Shown here: positions 1-6,142 of the stretch, piece after piece
How positions within the stretch are numbered: position 1 is the first letter of the stretch
How the letters are laid out: each line of letters begins with the position of its first letter
NCBI GenBank assembly: GCA_020442095.1
Contig: JAGRKY010000205.1
Location: 1 to 9,983, forward strand
Length of the DNA stretch: 9,983 bases
Source: Bauldia sp.
GTDB taxonomy: Bacteria > Pseudomonadota > Alphaproteobacteria > Rhizobiales > Kaistiaceae
Reading direction: 5' to 3'
Made by a program: the position numbers and the translations under genes
Notes under the pieces: generated by a model
Databases searched by the model: none
What the model saw: the letters and a program-made list of their open reading frames with translations, nothing else
What the model was told of the DNA's origin: nothing

Positions 1-341
1 CCTTGCGGCGGCTGAGGGCAGCGTCTGGTTGAGGCTGGCCCCTGCTCGAAACGTGGGAGGGCCGAAACTCAATTGGCTGACTGAAGCCATGTCCGCTCGT
101 GCGGGGGCTGAGTAGCCGCCGCGCGCGACAGCACGATTTCGGTTCCATGACGGTTCGGTGACCGGCGATCCTGCGCCCGGTTTATCCACAGGGTTTGGCG
201 GGGACGGCATCGATGCAACGGGGCGACGCGCTTCGGCAGCATGGCAAAGCCCCCTGCAACCGGCTTACAATCGGCACCGGAAAGCTGCTATTTGCAGCCA
301 TGCCCTGATCGTCAGCACCCCTTCATCCGAGCGAAACCGCC
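1..341. other. Left-edge region with no recognised gene
   Basis: No gene can be supported in this stretch upstream of the aldolase. Two short frames touch the left edge. One is a + strand frame open from base 2 to a TAG at 113-115. The other is a - strand frame that would start at ATG 90-88 and run off the edge. Neither has the strong third-position GC bias of the neighbouring genes or a recognisable sequence. I compared it by memory with RNase P RNA, tmRNA, 6S and SRP RNA and saw no match. One perfect DnaA-box 9-mer (TTATCCACA) is at 182-190. The promoter of the downstream gene should lie here, but I see no convincing -35/-10 pair. Confidence 0.5.
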
Positions 342-1253
342 ATGACACCCGCCCTCACCGGCCTCTGGCCGCCAGTCGCCACCCCCTTCGGCCCGGACGG
401 CGACGTCGACCTTCCCCGGCTCGTCCGGCACAGCAAGACACTGCTCGCGGACGGCGCCCACGGGCTCGCGCTGCTCGGCACGACAAGCGAGGCCAACTCG
501 CTGACCCTCGACGAGCGGCGGCGGGTGATCGATGCGCATGTCGAGGGCGGGATCGACCCGGCACGCCTGTTGCCGGGAACCGGGGCCTGCGCCATCGGCG
601 ACGCGGTGACGCTGACCCGGCACGCCGGCGAAATCGGCGCGGCGGCGGTGCTGCTGCTGCCGCCCTTCTATTACAAGAACGCCACCGACGAGGGCATCTA
701 CGCCTTCGTCTCGACGGTGATCGAGCGGGCGGGCGCGGACGCGCCGAGGATCATGCTCTATCACATCCCGCAGATGGCGGGTCTCGGATGGTCGCTCGAG
801 CTGATCGAACGGCTGAAGACTGCCTTCCCGGAGATCGTCGTCGGCATCAAGGATTCCGCCGGCAAATACGACCACACCGAGGCCCTCGTCGAGGCTTTCC
901 CCGGCTTCTCGGTCTTCCCCGGTGCCGAGGTCTACCTGCTGAAGGCGCTGCGTGTCGGCGCGGCCGGCTGCATCTCGGCAAGCGCCAACATCAATGCGCG
1001 AGGTATCCGCGCCCTCCTCGACCGCTGGCAGGAGCCCGAGGCCGATGCATTGCAGGAGGAACTCATCACCATCCGCAAGGCGGCCGAGGGCTACGGCATG
1101 ATCCCGGCGGTCAAGGCGATCCTCGCCGAGCGTTATGGCGACCCGGTGTGGCGTTCGCCGCGCCTGCCGCTGCTGCCGATCGACGAGACGGCCCGCAAGG
1201 CGCTTCTCGCCGAGCCGGCGATCGTCGGCCTGCTGGAAGCGGTCGCCGCCTGA
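342..1253 (+). CDS. DapA/NAL-superfamily class I aldolase (substrate unknown)
   Basis: This 303-aa protein is a (beta/alpha)8 class I aldolase or lyase of the dihydrodipicolinate synthase / N-acetylneuraminate lyase superfamily, whose members condense or cleave pyruvate-type substrates through a lysine Schiff base. Visible signatures are GTTSE at residues 46-50 (pyruvate carboxylate-binding loop), PPFYYK at 107-112, the catalytic tyrosine Y140 in LYHIP, the Schiff-base lysine K170 in VGIKDS, and GAAGCIS at 206-212. Length is normal for the family. The segment after the catalytic Tyr reads YHIPQMAG, without the Arg of the YNVPxRT motif that holds substrate in true lysine-pathway DapA. A catabolic or other 2-keto acid aldolase is therefore more likely than DapA itself. 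The ATG at 342 gives the normal family N-terminus (LTGLWPPVATPF), although the ribosome site is weak (GAGCGA about 10 nt upstream). The gene stands alone and converges on the next gene 39 bp away. Family is sure, substrate is not. Confidence 0.9.
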   Translation: MTPALTGLWPPVATPFGPDGDVDLPRLVRHSKTLLADGAHGLALLGTTSEANSLTLDERRRVIDAHVEGGIDPARLLPGTGACAIGDAVTLTRHAGEIGAAAVLLLPPFYYKNATDEGIYAFVSTVIERAGADAPRIMLYHIPQMAGLGWSLELIERLKTAFPEIVVGIKDSAGKYDHTEALVEAFPGFSVFPGAEVYLLKALRVGAAGCISASANINARGIRALLDRWQEPEADALQEELITIRKAAEGYGMIPAVKAILAERYGDPVWRSPRLPLLPIDETARKALLAEPAIVGLLEAVAA

Positions 1254-1292
1254 GCGCCTCCTCCGCGGCCGGCCAGACAAAGGTTCGCCGGC

Positions 1293-2102
1293 TCAAACAA
1301 GCTGCTCATCCGTCCAGACGCGGAAGCCAATCAGCGTATTCGACCCGAAGGTCAGGGTCAGCGGCACATCCGCGGCGTCCCGCCCGCGCGCTATCAGCAC
1401 GCGCCCAATCCGGGGCGCATTGTTTCGGGGATCGAACACCCACCACTGGCCGCTGAGAAAAACCTCCATCCAGGTTGCAAAATCATTTGGCGCGAAGGGA
1501 GGCGGCAGGCCGATGTCACTGACATAGCCGGTGCAGTATCGCGCCGGAATGTTCATGCACCGACAGAACGACACCGCGAGATGGGTGAAATCGCGACACA
1601 CCCCCCGACGGTCGGCGTAGGTCTGGGCGGCGGTGCGCGTGGGACTGGAATGCTCGTATCCGAACGTCACATGGCTGTGGACGAAGTCGCAGATCGCCTG
1701 GACCCGCTGCCAGCCGGGCGGGGTATTTCCGAACAGCCTCCAGGCTTCCTCCGACAACGTGTCGGTTTCGCAGTAGCGGCTCGCGAGCAGGAACTGGAGC
1801 GTCTCGGAGGGAAGCTCCTCGACGGGGTGCTGCACGGCATTTACGTCGACGGGATCGAAGGCGCCGTCATCGCGGATGATGCCGTCGGTGCCTAGAGTGA
1901 AACGACCCGGCGGAGCAACCAACCGGCTGCACCAGTTCCCGAAACTGTCCCGATAGCTCTCGACAGGAACGGCCGGCGTCGTGACGAGATGATCCGGCCC
2001 TTCGAGCTTGGCGAAATGCGAATAGTGCACATTGAGGATGGCGATTACCGGCGTCGGCTGCGGGAAGTCGTAGCTCAGTTCGCACCCCAACCGTATCCGC
2101 AT
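1293..2102 (-). CDS. Transglutaminase-like (Transglut_core) family protein
   Basis: This 269-aa cytoplasmic protein has the papain-like transglutaminase fold that is common in bacteria next to peptide or ligase genes. The N-terminal ~130 residues match the usual beta-rich N-terminal domain (MRIRLGCELSYDF at the start). The core follows: RRGVCRDF with the nucleophile C169, then MNIPARYCTGYV (183-194), WMEVFL (211-216), and WWVFDPRNN with D224. The ending RIGRVLIARGRDAADV is typical of the family. The residue where the Cys-His-Asp triad histidine is expected (consensus DFHAW) is Ala in DFATW (A209), so the usual hydrolase or transferase chemistry is doubtful unless another residue substitutes. 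The start is set by a good Shine-Dalgarno GGAGG (complement of 2108-2112) 5 nt before the ATG. It is 94 bp downstream of puuE on the same strand and may be co-transcribed, but nothing links their functions. The cellular substrate is unknown. Confidence 0.88.
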   Translation of the reverse strand: MRIRLGCELSYDFPQPTPVIAILNVHYSHFAKLEGPDHLVTTPAVPVESYRDSFGNWCSRLVAPPGRFTLGTDGIIRDDGAFDPVDVNAVQHPVEELPSETLQFLLASRYCETDTLSEEAWRLFGNTPPGWQRVQAICDFVHSHVTFGYEHSSPTRTAAQTYADRRGVCRDFTHLAVSFCRCMNIPARYCTGYVSDIGLPPPFAPNDFATWMEVFLSGQWWVFDPRNNAPRIGRVLIARGRDAADVPLTLTFGSNTLIGFRVWTDEQLV

Positions 2103-2196
2103 GGCAACCTCCAGCGATCCTTAGCGACGAAGCCAATGCCCAGTTCCAAACGTTCGAAGCCCCCTTCGTTTCCAGCGGCGGTTCCGGGCGGTGTCC

Positions 2197-3108
2197 TCAG
2201 GCCGGCTTGTGGTGGGCGTGCCAGTGCCAGGCGATGTCGATCCGCCGCGGCAGCCAGACCTTCTCCTTTGAGCCGACATAGTCGAGGAAGCGCGCCAGCG
2301 CCGCGGCGCGGCCGGGCCGTCCGACCAACCGACAATGGAGGCCGACCGACATCATCTTCGGCGAGCCGGCCTCCCCCTCGGCGTAGAGCGTGTCGAAGGA
2401 ATCCTTGAGGTAGGCGAAGAACTGGTCGCCGGAATTGAAACCCTGCGGCGTGGCGAAACGCATATCGTTGGCGTCGAGGGTATAGGGGATCATCAGGAAC
2501 GGCCCGTTCGGCCCCTCAATCCAGTAGGGCAGATCGTCCGAATAGACGTCTGCCGAATACAGGAAGCCGCCCTCCTCCGCCGCAAGCCTGATCGAGTGGA
2601 TGGAGGAGCGACCGGTGTACCAGCCGAGCGGGCGCTCGCCGGTCACCTCGGTATGGATGGCGATCGCCTGGCGCATGTGCTCGCGCTCGGCATCCTCGTC
2701 ATAGTCGCGATATTCGATCCACTTCAGGCCGTGGCTGGCGATTTCCCAATTCGCCTCCTTCATCGCGGCGACAGCCTCGGGATTGCGGGCGAGCGCCGTG
2801 GCGACGCCATAGACGGTGACCGGAATGTTGCGGCCGGTGAACATCCGCCACAGCCGCCAGAAACCGGCCCGCGAGCCGTATTCGTAGATCGACTCCATGT
2901 TCATGTGGCGCATGCCCGGCCAGGCAGCCGCGCCGACGATCTCGGAGAGGAAGGCCTCGGATGCGGCGTCGCCATGGAGAATGTTGTTCTCGCCGCCCTC
3001 CTCGTAATTGACGACGAACTGGACCGCGACCCGCGCGTCGTCGGGCCACTTCGGATCAGGCGGGTTGCGGCCGTAGCCGACCATGTCGCGCGGATAGGAT
3101 TCGTCCAT
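2197..3108 (-). CDS. puuE: Allantoinase PuuE (polysaccharide-deacetylase fold)
   Basis: This 303-aa protein matches the PuuE allantoinases, cofactor-independent enzymes of the NodB/polysaccharide deacetylase (CE4) fold that hydrolyse allantoin to allantoate in purine (ureide) degradation. Family signatures are YPRDMVGYGRNPPDPKWP (residues 5-22), FVVNYEEGGENNILHGDAASEAF split across 31-53, RHMNMESIYEYGSRAGFWR (67-85), EIASHGLKW (122-130), GWYTGRSS (162-169), and a His-rich C-terminus (DIAWHWHAHH, 291-300). The frame stays open upstream to 3453, but homology begins at MDESYPRD, so I chose the ATG at 3108. It is preceded by GAGGG about 10 nt upstream. An in-frame ATG at 3150 is an alternative that would add 14 residues. 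No other urate or allantoin gene is in the window, so the pathway assignment rests on sequence alone. A paralogous deacetylase acting on another amide is possible. Confidence 0.85.
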   Translation of the reverse strand: MDESYPRDMVGYGRNPPDPKWPDDARVAVQFVVNYEEGGENNILHGDAASEAFLSEIVGAAAWPGMRHMNMESIYEYGSRAGFWRLWRMFTGRNIPVTVYGVATALARNPEAVAAMKEANWEIASHGLKWIEYRDYDEDAEREHMRQAIAIHTEVTGERPLGWYTGRSSIHSIRLAAEEGGFLYSADVYSDDLPYWIEGPNGPFLMIPYTLDANDMRFATPQGFNSGDQFFAYLKDSFDTLYAEGEAGSPKMMSVGLHCRLVGRPGRAAALARFLDYVGSKEKVWLPRRIDIAWHWHAHHKPA

Positions 3109-3194
3109 GTCTCGAAGGCCCTCGGGGTCGTTTGCGTCGCGTCTGAGCATGCAGGCACCGTGCCGTTTGGCAAGGCTCGGCCGCCGCCATGGCT

Positions 3195-3230
3195 TTAACA
3201 AAATGTTAATATTGATGATCAGACTATTAA
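3195..3230. promoter_or_regulatory. Overlapping inverted repeats in puuE divergent region
   Basis: In the 157-bp gap between divergent genes, TTAACA-aaa-TGTTAA (3195-3209) is a perfect 6-3-6 palindrome. It overlaps a second perfect repeat, TTAATA (3206-3211) with TATTAA (3225-3230), which has TGATCA near its centre (3216-3221). The stretch is strongly AT-rich against a GC-rich background, as expected for promoters and for an operator read by a dimeric regulator. I could not fix -35/-10 hexamers with good spacing for either direction. TATTAA at 3225-3230 is a possible -10 for the rightward gene. The regulator is not known. Confidence 0.5.
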
Positions 3231-3250
3231 GACGTCCTGAGTCGCAATCC

Positions 3251-3256
3251 GAGGGA
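3251..3256 (+). promoter_or_regulatory. Ribosome binding site of the 68-aa protein
   Basis: GAGGGA lies 9 nt before the ATG at 3266. This supports that start over the longer in-frame extension, which opens at 3107 and would run through the divergent promoter region. Confidence 0.6.
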
Positions 3257-3265
3257 TCGGGAGCA

Positions 3266-3472
3266 ATGACCATCGCGGCGAAAGTGCATGCGTCCGACAT
3301 CCCGCCCCAGTTCCGGGGTGGCCCGCTCGACCAGCGCCTCGCCGAGATGCGCCGGGTGGTCGCGACGATGAAGCACGCCAGCGCCGCCGACACGCTGAGG
3401 ATCCTCCGCGAACGCTTTCCCGACATCCCGCTGCGCGACCGCATGCGCGCCATATCGAGCCAGGTTGGCTGA
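3266..3472 (+). CDS. Small 68-aa conserved-looking hypothetical protein
   Basis: I do not recognise a named family. The 68-residue protein has a flexible start (MTIAAKVHASDIPPQFRGGP), a basic/hydrophobic helix (LDQRLAEMRRVVATMKHA, 21-38), then ASAADTLRILRERFPDIPLRDRMRAI (38-63), which reads like two more amphipathic helices and faintly like a small helix-turn-helix. It has no signal peptide, membrane segment or cysteine. Strong third-position GC bias, a good ribosome site and its position opposite puuE across a palindromic promoter region make it a credible gene. Its codon use resembles the core genes rather than the more AT-rich RTX gene downstream. The role is unknown. A small regulator is possible, but that is only a guess from basic charge and context. 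Confidence 0.7.
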   Translation: MTIAAKVHASDIPPQFRGGPLDQRLAEMRRVVATMKHASAADTLRILRERFPDIPLRDRMRAISSQVG

Positions 3473-3532
3473 CGTTACTTCGGCTCGTCTTCTGCCATTC
3501 TACGACAACTGGCCCGATGACTTAGCGTCTGG

Positions 3533-3538
3533 TATAAT
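3533..3538 (+). promoter_or_regulatory. Candidate -10 element upstream of RTX gene
   Basis: A perfect TATAAT hexamer lies about 80 bp before the RTX start codon, in a region with no gene. The sequence 17 bp upstream (TGGCCC) is a poor -35. It could serve an activator-dependent promoter or be chance. The leader that follows carries an inverted repeat at 3573-3600. Confidence 0.4.
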
Positions 3539-3572
3539 CGCCGGGCGGGCACGAAGTCATAACCTCGATTGC

Positions 3573-3600
3573 CACGCCGATCCCGCGTATTTCCGGCGTG
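3573..3600 (+). repeat. Inverted repeat in RTX gene leader
   Basis: CACGCCG (3573-3579) and CGGCGTG (3594-3600) are perfect complements with a 14-nt loop. The hairpin would end 8 nt before the Shine-Dalgarno at 3609-3614, so it could influence translation of the RTX mRNA. There is no following T-run, so it is not a simple terminator of the upstream 68-aa gene. Confidence 0.35.
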
Positions 3601-3608
3601 CGGTCAGC

Positions 3609-3614
3609 GGAGGG
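3609..3614 (+). promoter_or_regulatory. Ribosome binding site that sets the RTX start
   Basis: GGAGGG lies 4 nt before the ATG at 3619. This favours that ATG over the in-frame GTG at 3598, which would sit inside the arm of the leader hairpin. Confidence 0.65.
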
Positions 3615-3618
3615 CAAG

Positions 3619-4485
3619 ATGACACGAGGGATCAGAATCCGCGCATGGCATCCTCTCGACAGGACCCACATCTACGATCTCGGAAATCAATATAACGACA
3701 GTGGCCCTGCCAAGTTCCTCAGTCTGAAAACAAAATATTTCGTGATCCAGCAGGGATTCGTCAACAACGACGACCCGGCCAACAAAATGCCCTTCAACAT
3801 CGACTTCCAGGTCCATGGAAGTGGCTTCAAATACACGGCGTTCAGCGTTCCATATGCCGGTATTGTCCGTAAGATATCGATCAAGGTCGACGGTGCTCTG
3901 GCTTATGAGTTCTCGAAGCTCGATCTGGCGGTCCCCAAACTGGCAAAGTGGTACGCAAGCGACGACCCCTTCGGCAAGCTGCAGAAGCTGCTGAAGCACA
4001 ACGACAAGATCTTCGGCTCAATATTCAACGACCCCGACATTTACGGCGGTAGAGGCAACGACAAGCTCTACGGCAAGGACGGTGACGACACACTCGACGG
4101 AGCCAAGGGCGACGACCTCAGCGACGGCGGCTACGGCAACGACTATCTGAAGGACTCAAAGGGCCACAACACGTTCCAGTTCTCGACCATGCTCAGCGCG
4201 ACGATGAACCTGGACACGATCCACAGGTTTCGCGCCGGCGACGAGATCTACCTCTCGCATTCGATCTTCCCGGCGATCGGCAACAAACTCGACAAGATCG
4301 AGTTCGTCATCGGAACGGCTGCCCAGGATCACAACGATCACATCATCTGGAACCCGAGCACCCACACCGCCTCATACGATCCGGACGGGGTCGGTGGAAT
4401 GTCGGCCATCCCCTTCTTCATGACCGAGAACAACGCCCACATCACGTACAAGTCGTTCGAGGTCGGGGTCCTGCTCGACTACTGA
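3619..4485 (+). CDS. RTX calcium-binding protein, probable type I secreted
   Basis: This 288-aa protein carries RTX (hemolysin-type Ca2+-binding) nonapeptide repeats at about residues 143-187: GGRGNDKLY, GKDGDDTLD, GAKGDDLSD, GGYGNDYLK, then a degenerate DSKGHNTFQ. The C-terminal ~95 residues (from LDTIHRFRAGDEI at 198) resemble the serralysin/M10 C-terminal module, with IIWNPSTHTASYDPDGVGG at 242-260 and a final KSFEVGVLLDY. This module normally follows RTX repeats and carries the uncleaved type I secretion signal. No N-terminal signal peptide is visible. The N-terminal 140 residues (ITRAWHP-like start, HIYDLGNQY, VIQQGFVNN) are unrecognised and contain no HExxH protease motif. No ABC/HlyD/TolC exporter genes are in the window. 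The DNA is less GC-rich than neighbours: I count 29/60 G+C at 3721-3780 against 42/60 at 5161-5220 inside pssA. Recent acquisition is possible. An extracellular or surface role is inferred. The activity is unknown. Confidence 0.85.
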   Translation: MTRGIRIRAWHPLDRTHIYDLGNQYNDSGPAKFLSLKTKYFVIQQGFVNNDDPANKMPFNIDFQVHGSGFKYTAFSVPYAGIVRKISIKVDGALAYEFSKLDLAVPKLAKWYASDDPFGKLQKLLKHNDKIFGSIFNDPDIYGGRGNDKLYGKDGDDTLDGAKGDDLSDGGYGNDYLKDSKGHNTFQFSTMLSATMNLDTIHRFRAGDEIYLSHSIFPAIGNKLDKIEFVIGTAAQDHNDHIIWNPSTHTASYDPDGVGGMSAIPFFMTENNAHITYKSFEVGVLLDY

Positions 4486-5357
4486 GCCGAAGGTGGCGTG
4501 GCGCCGGCGGGGACGTCCTCGCCATTCCCCTCGCCCGGCGGGGTCTCGTCGTCGGGCGGACATCCCTCGGCGGCAAGCTTGCGATGGAAGGAGCGCCAGC
4601 TGAACGGCAACGAAGCGAGATAGGCGAGCGTCAGCACGGCCATCGTTTCCCAGGGGAAGCTGAGGAGCAGCGCGACGACCAGCACAACCACGACGAAGAG
4701 CGGCAGCACCATGTCGCGCGCGATCTGTCGGCCGACCAGCTTGCCCGACCAGGTCGGCACCCGGCTGACGAGAAGCAGCGCAATCGCCAGCGTGTAGACG
4801 ATGACCAGCGGCGCGGTGAGGAAGCCGTGCGGCACGCCGACGAATTCGAGATAGACCGGCAGGAAGACGATCATCGCGCCGGCGGGAGCCGGAACCCCGA
4901 CGAAGAAATTCGACTGCCATTCGGGCTTTTTGGGCCCATGAAGGGAGACGTTGAAGCGGGCGAGGCGCAGCGCCGCGCAGATCGCGAAGATCAGCGCCGC
5001 GATCCAGCCCACCGAGCCGGTATCATCGAGCGCCCAGACGAAAAGCAGGATGGCCGGCGAAACGCCGAAATTGACGAAATCGGCAAGGGAATCGAGCTCG
5101 GCGCCGAAGCGCGAGGTCGACTTCAGGAACCGCGCCACCCGCCCGTCGACACCATCGAGCAGGGCCGCGATCGCGACCGCAGCGATCGCCCAGTCGAAGC
5201 GCTCCTCGATGCTCATCCGGATCGAGGTCAGCCCCGCGCAGAGTGCCAGCAGGGTGACAAGGCTCGGCAGCACCATGCGGATCGGCACGACCCGGATCTG
5301 GCGCAGCCGCCTCGGCCTGGGTTCGTCGTCCGGATCGAAGGGCTGGAAGATCGACAT
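4479..5357 (-). CDS. pssA: CDP-diacylglycerol-serine O-phosphatidyltransferase
   Basis: This inner-membrane enzyme joins CDP-diacylglycerol and L-serine to give phosphatidylserine, the precursor of phosphatidylethanolamine. The 292-aa sequence has the complete CDP-alcohol phosphotransferase motif D-G-x2-A-R-x8-G-x3-D-x3-D, with D71, G72, A75, R76, G85, D89 and D93. Several hydrophobic membrane segments follow (for example ILLFVWAL, AMIVFLPVYL, LVIVYTLAIALLLV, LFVVVVLVVALLL). The tail after about residue 265 is acidic, Pro-rich and probably disordered (PPDDETPPGEGNGEDVP). The ATG at 5357 was chosen because it follows the psd stop by 8 bp and gives the usual short N-terminus (MSIFQPFDPDDEPRPRR). 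No clear Shine-Dalgarno is seen, so translational coupling to psd is likely. The frame continues open upstream only as antiframe noise inside psd. Its TAG stop overlaps the TGA of the convergent RTX gene by 7 bp. Confidence 0.95.
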   Translation of the reverse strand: MSIFQPFDPDDEPRPRRLRQIRVVPIRMVLPSLVTLLALCAGLTSIRMSIEERFDWAIAAVAIAALLDGVDGRVARFLKSTSRFGAELDSLADFVNFGVSPAILLFVWALDDTGSVGWIAALIFAICAALRLARFNVSLHGPKKPEWQSNFFVGVPAPAGAMIVFLPVYLEFVGVPHGFLTAPLVIVYTLAIALLLVSRVPTWSGKLVGRQIARDMVLPLFVVVVLVVALLLSFPWETMAVLTLAYLASLPFSWRSFHRKLAAEGCPPDDETPPGEGNGEDVPAGATPPSAQ

Positions 5358-5365
5358 CGCGGCTG

Positions 5366-6067
5366 TCAGTCCGTCCGGGCCTGGCGGGTGACGACCGCCC
5401 CGTCGAGGCGGGCGAGCACCGTCTCGCCGGCGATCGCGACCTGGCCCTCGGCGACGAAGACGCTGGCGTTCTTGGGCAGGTAGACGTCGAGACGCGAACC
5501 GAAGCGGATCATGCCGAACCGCTCGCCGCGGTCGACCACGTCCGCCTCCCGCGTCCAGCAGACGATCCGGCGCGCCACCAGCCCCGCGATCTGGACGACC
5601 GCGATCGGCCCGGCCGCGCCGTCGATGACCAGCGCATTGCGTTCGTTGTCCTCGCTTGCCTTGTCGAGCTCGGCATTGATGAACTTGCCGGGCGTATAGA
5701 CGATCTTCGACACCGTACCGGCGATCGGCGCCCGGTTCACGTGGCAATTGAAGACGTTCATGAAGACCGAGATGCGGCGCTTCGGCTCGCCGCCGAGACC
5801 GAGCTCCGGCGGCGGAACGACATTGGCGATGGAGGAGATCCTGCCGTCGGCGGGGCTGACGACCAGCCCGGGCTCGAGCGGAATGACCCGCGGCGGATCG
5901 CGGAAGAAATAGACGCACCAGCCGGTGAGGATCAGCCCGATCCAGAGCAGCGGCTGCCACAGCAGGCCGAGCACCACCGCGATGACGAAAAAGATCGCGA
6001 TGAACGGCCAGCCTTCCTTGCGGATCGGCACGAACATCGAGCGGATCGAGTCGAGTACGGACTCCAT
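5366..6067 (-). CDS. psd: Phosphatidylserine decarboxylase proenzyme (short form)
   Basis: This enzyme decarboxylates phosphatidylserine to phosphatidylethanolamine at the inner membrane. The proenzyme cleaves itself at a Gly-Ser bond and forms a pyruvoyl cofactor from the serine. The 233-aa length fits the short PSD-A class found in alphaproteobacteria. Visible features are two hydrophobic segments at about residues 19-54 ([32 protein letters not shown]), FRDPPR (55-60), the catalytic Asp region SPADG (D74), FNCHVNRAP with the triad His (H109), and the cleavage site [11 protein letters not shown] (G190/S191). I chose the ATG at 6067. A purine-rich GGAAGG lies some 14 nt upstream, which is long. 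The alternative is an in-frame GTG at 6118 that adds 17 residues without family similarity. It forms an operon with pssA 8 bp downstream. The exporter gene ends 75 bp upstream on the same strand with no visible terminator between. Confidence 0.95.
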   Translation of the reverse strand: MESVLDSIRSMFVPIRKEGWPFIAIFFVIAVVLGLLWQPLLWIGLILTGWCVYFFRDPPRVIPLEPGLVVSPADGRISSIANVVPPPELGLGGEPKRRISVFMNVFNCHVNRAPIAGTVSKIVYTPGKFINAELDKASEDNERNALVIDGAAGPIAVVQIAGLVARRIVCWTREADVVDRGERFGMIRFGSRLDVYLPKNASVFVAEGQVAIAGETVLARLDGAVVTRQARTD

Positions 6068-6142
6068 GACTATCGCAAAAACCTTCCCGTCCCCGTCTCG
6101 CCGGGCGCTAGAAAGCACGTAAAGCGGCGGAAGTGAAGCGGA

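Noticed and set aside
1..120. Possible structural RNA at the left edge
   Set aside because: No conserved core of RNase P RNA, tmRNA (including the split alphaproteobacterial form and its tag), 6S or SRP RNA could be found by eye.
1266..1293. GCCGGC...GCCGGC hairpin between the convergent aldolase and transglutaminase genes as a terminator
   Set aside because: The arms are a self-palindromic 6-mer that is common in GC-rich DNA, and no T-run follows in either direction.
158..1456. 432-codon + strand frame across the aldolase
   Set aside because: It is a shifted frame of the aldolase and runs into the transglutaminase gene. The Arg/Pro/Ala-rich product is typical of out-of-frame GC-rich DNA.
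2335..3198. 287-codon + strand frame opposite puuE
   Set aside because: It is the antisense shadow of a gene with clear PuuE motifs over the whole length.
3109..3453. In-frame upstream extension of puuE to 3453
   Set aside because: It would cover the AT-rich palindromic intergenic region and the antisense of the 68-aa gene. PuuE similarity begins at MDESYPRD.
5160..5195. Repeated GCGATCGC octamers (HIP1-like) in psd and pssA
   Set aside because: They encode Ala-Ile-Ala type codons in high-GC coding sequence and are not arranged as a repeat array.
5358..5960. In-frame upstream extension of pssA through psd
   Set aside because: The extension is an Arg/Ala/Gly-rich shifted frame of psd. PssA homology begins at the ATG at 5357.
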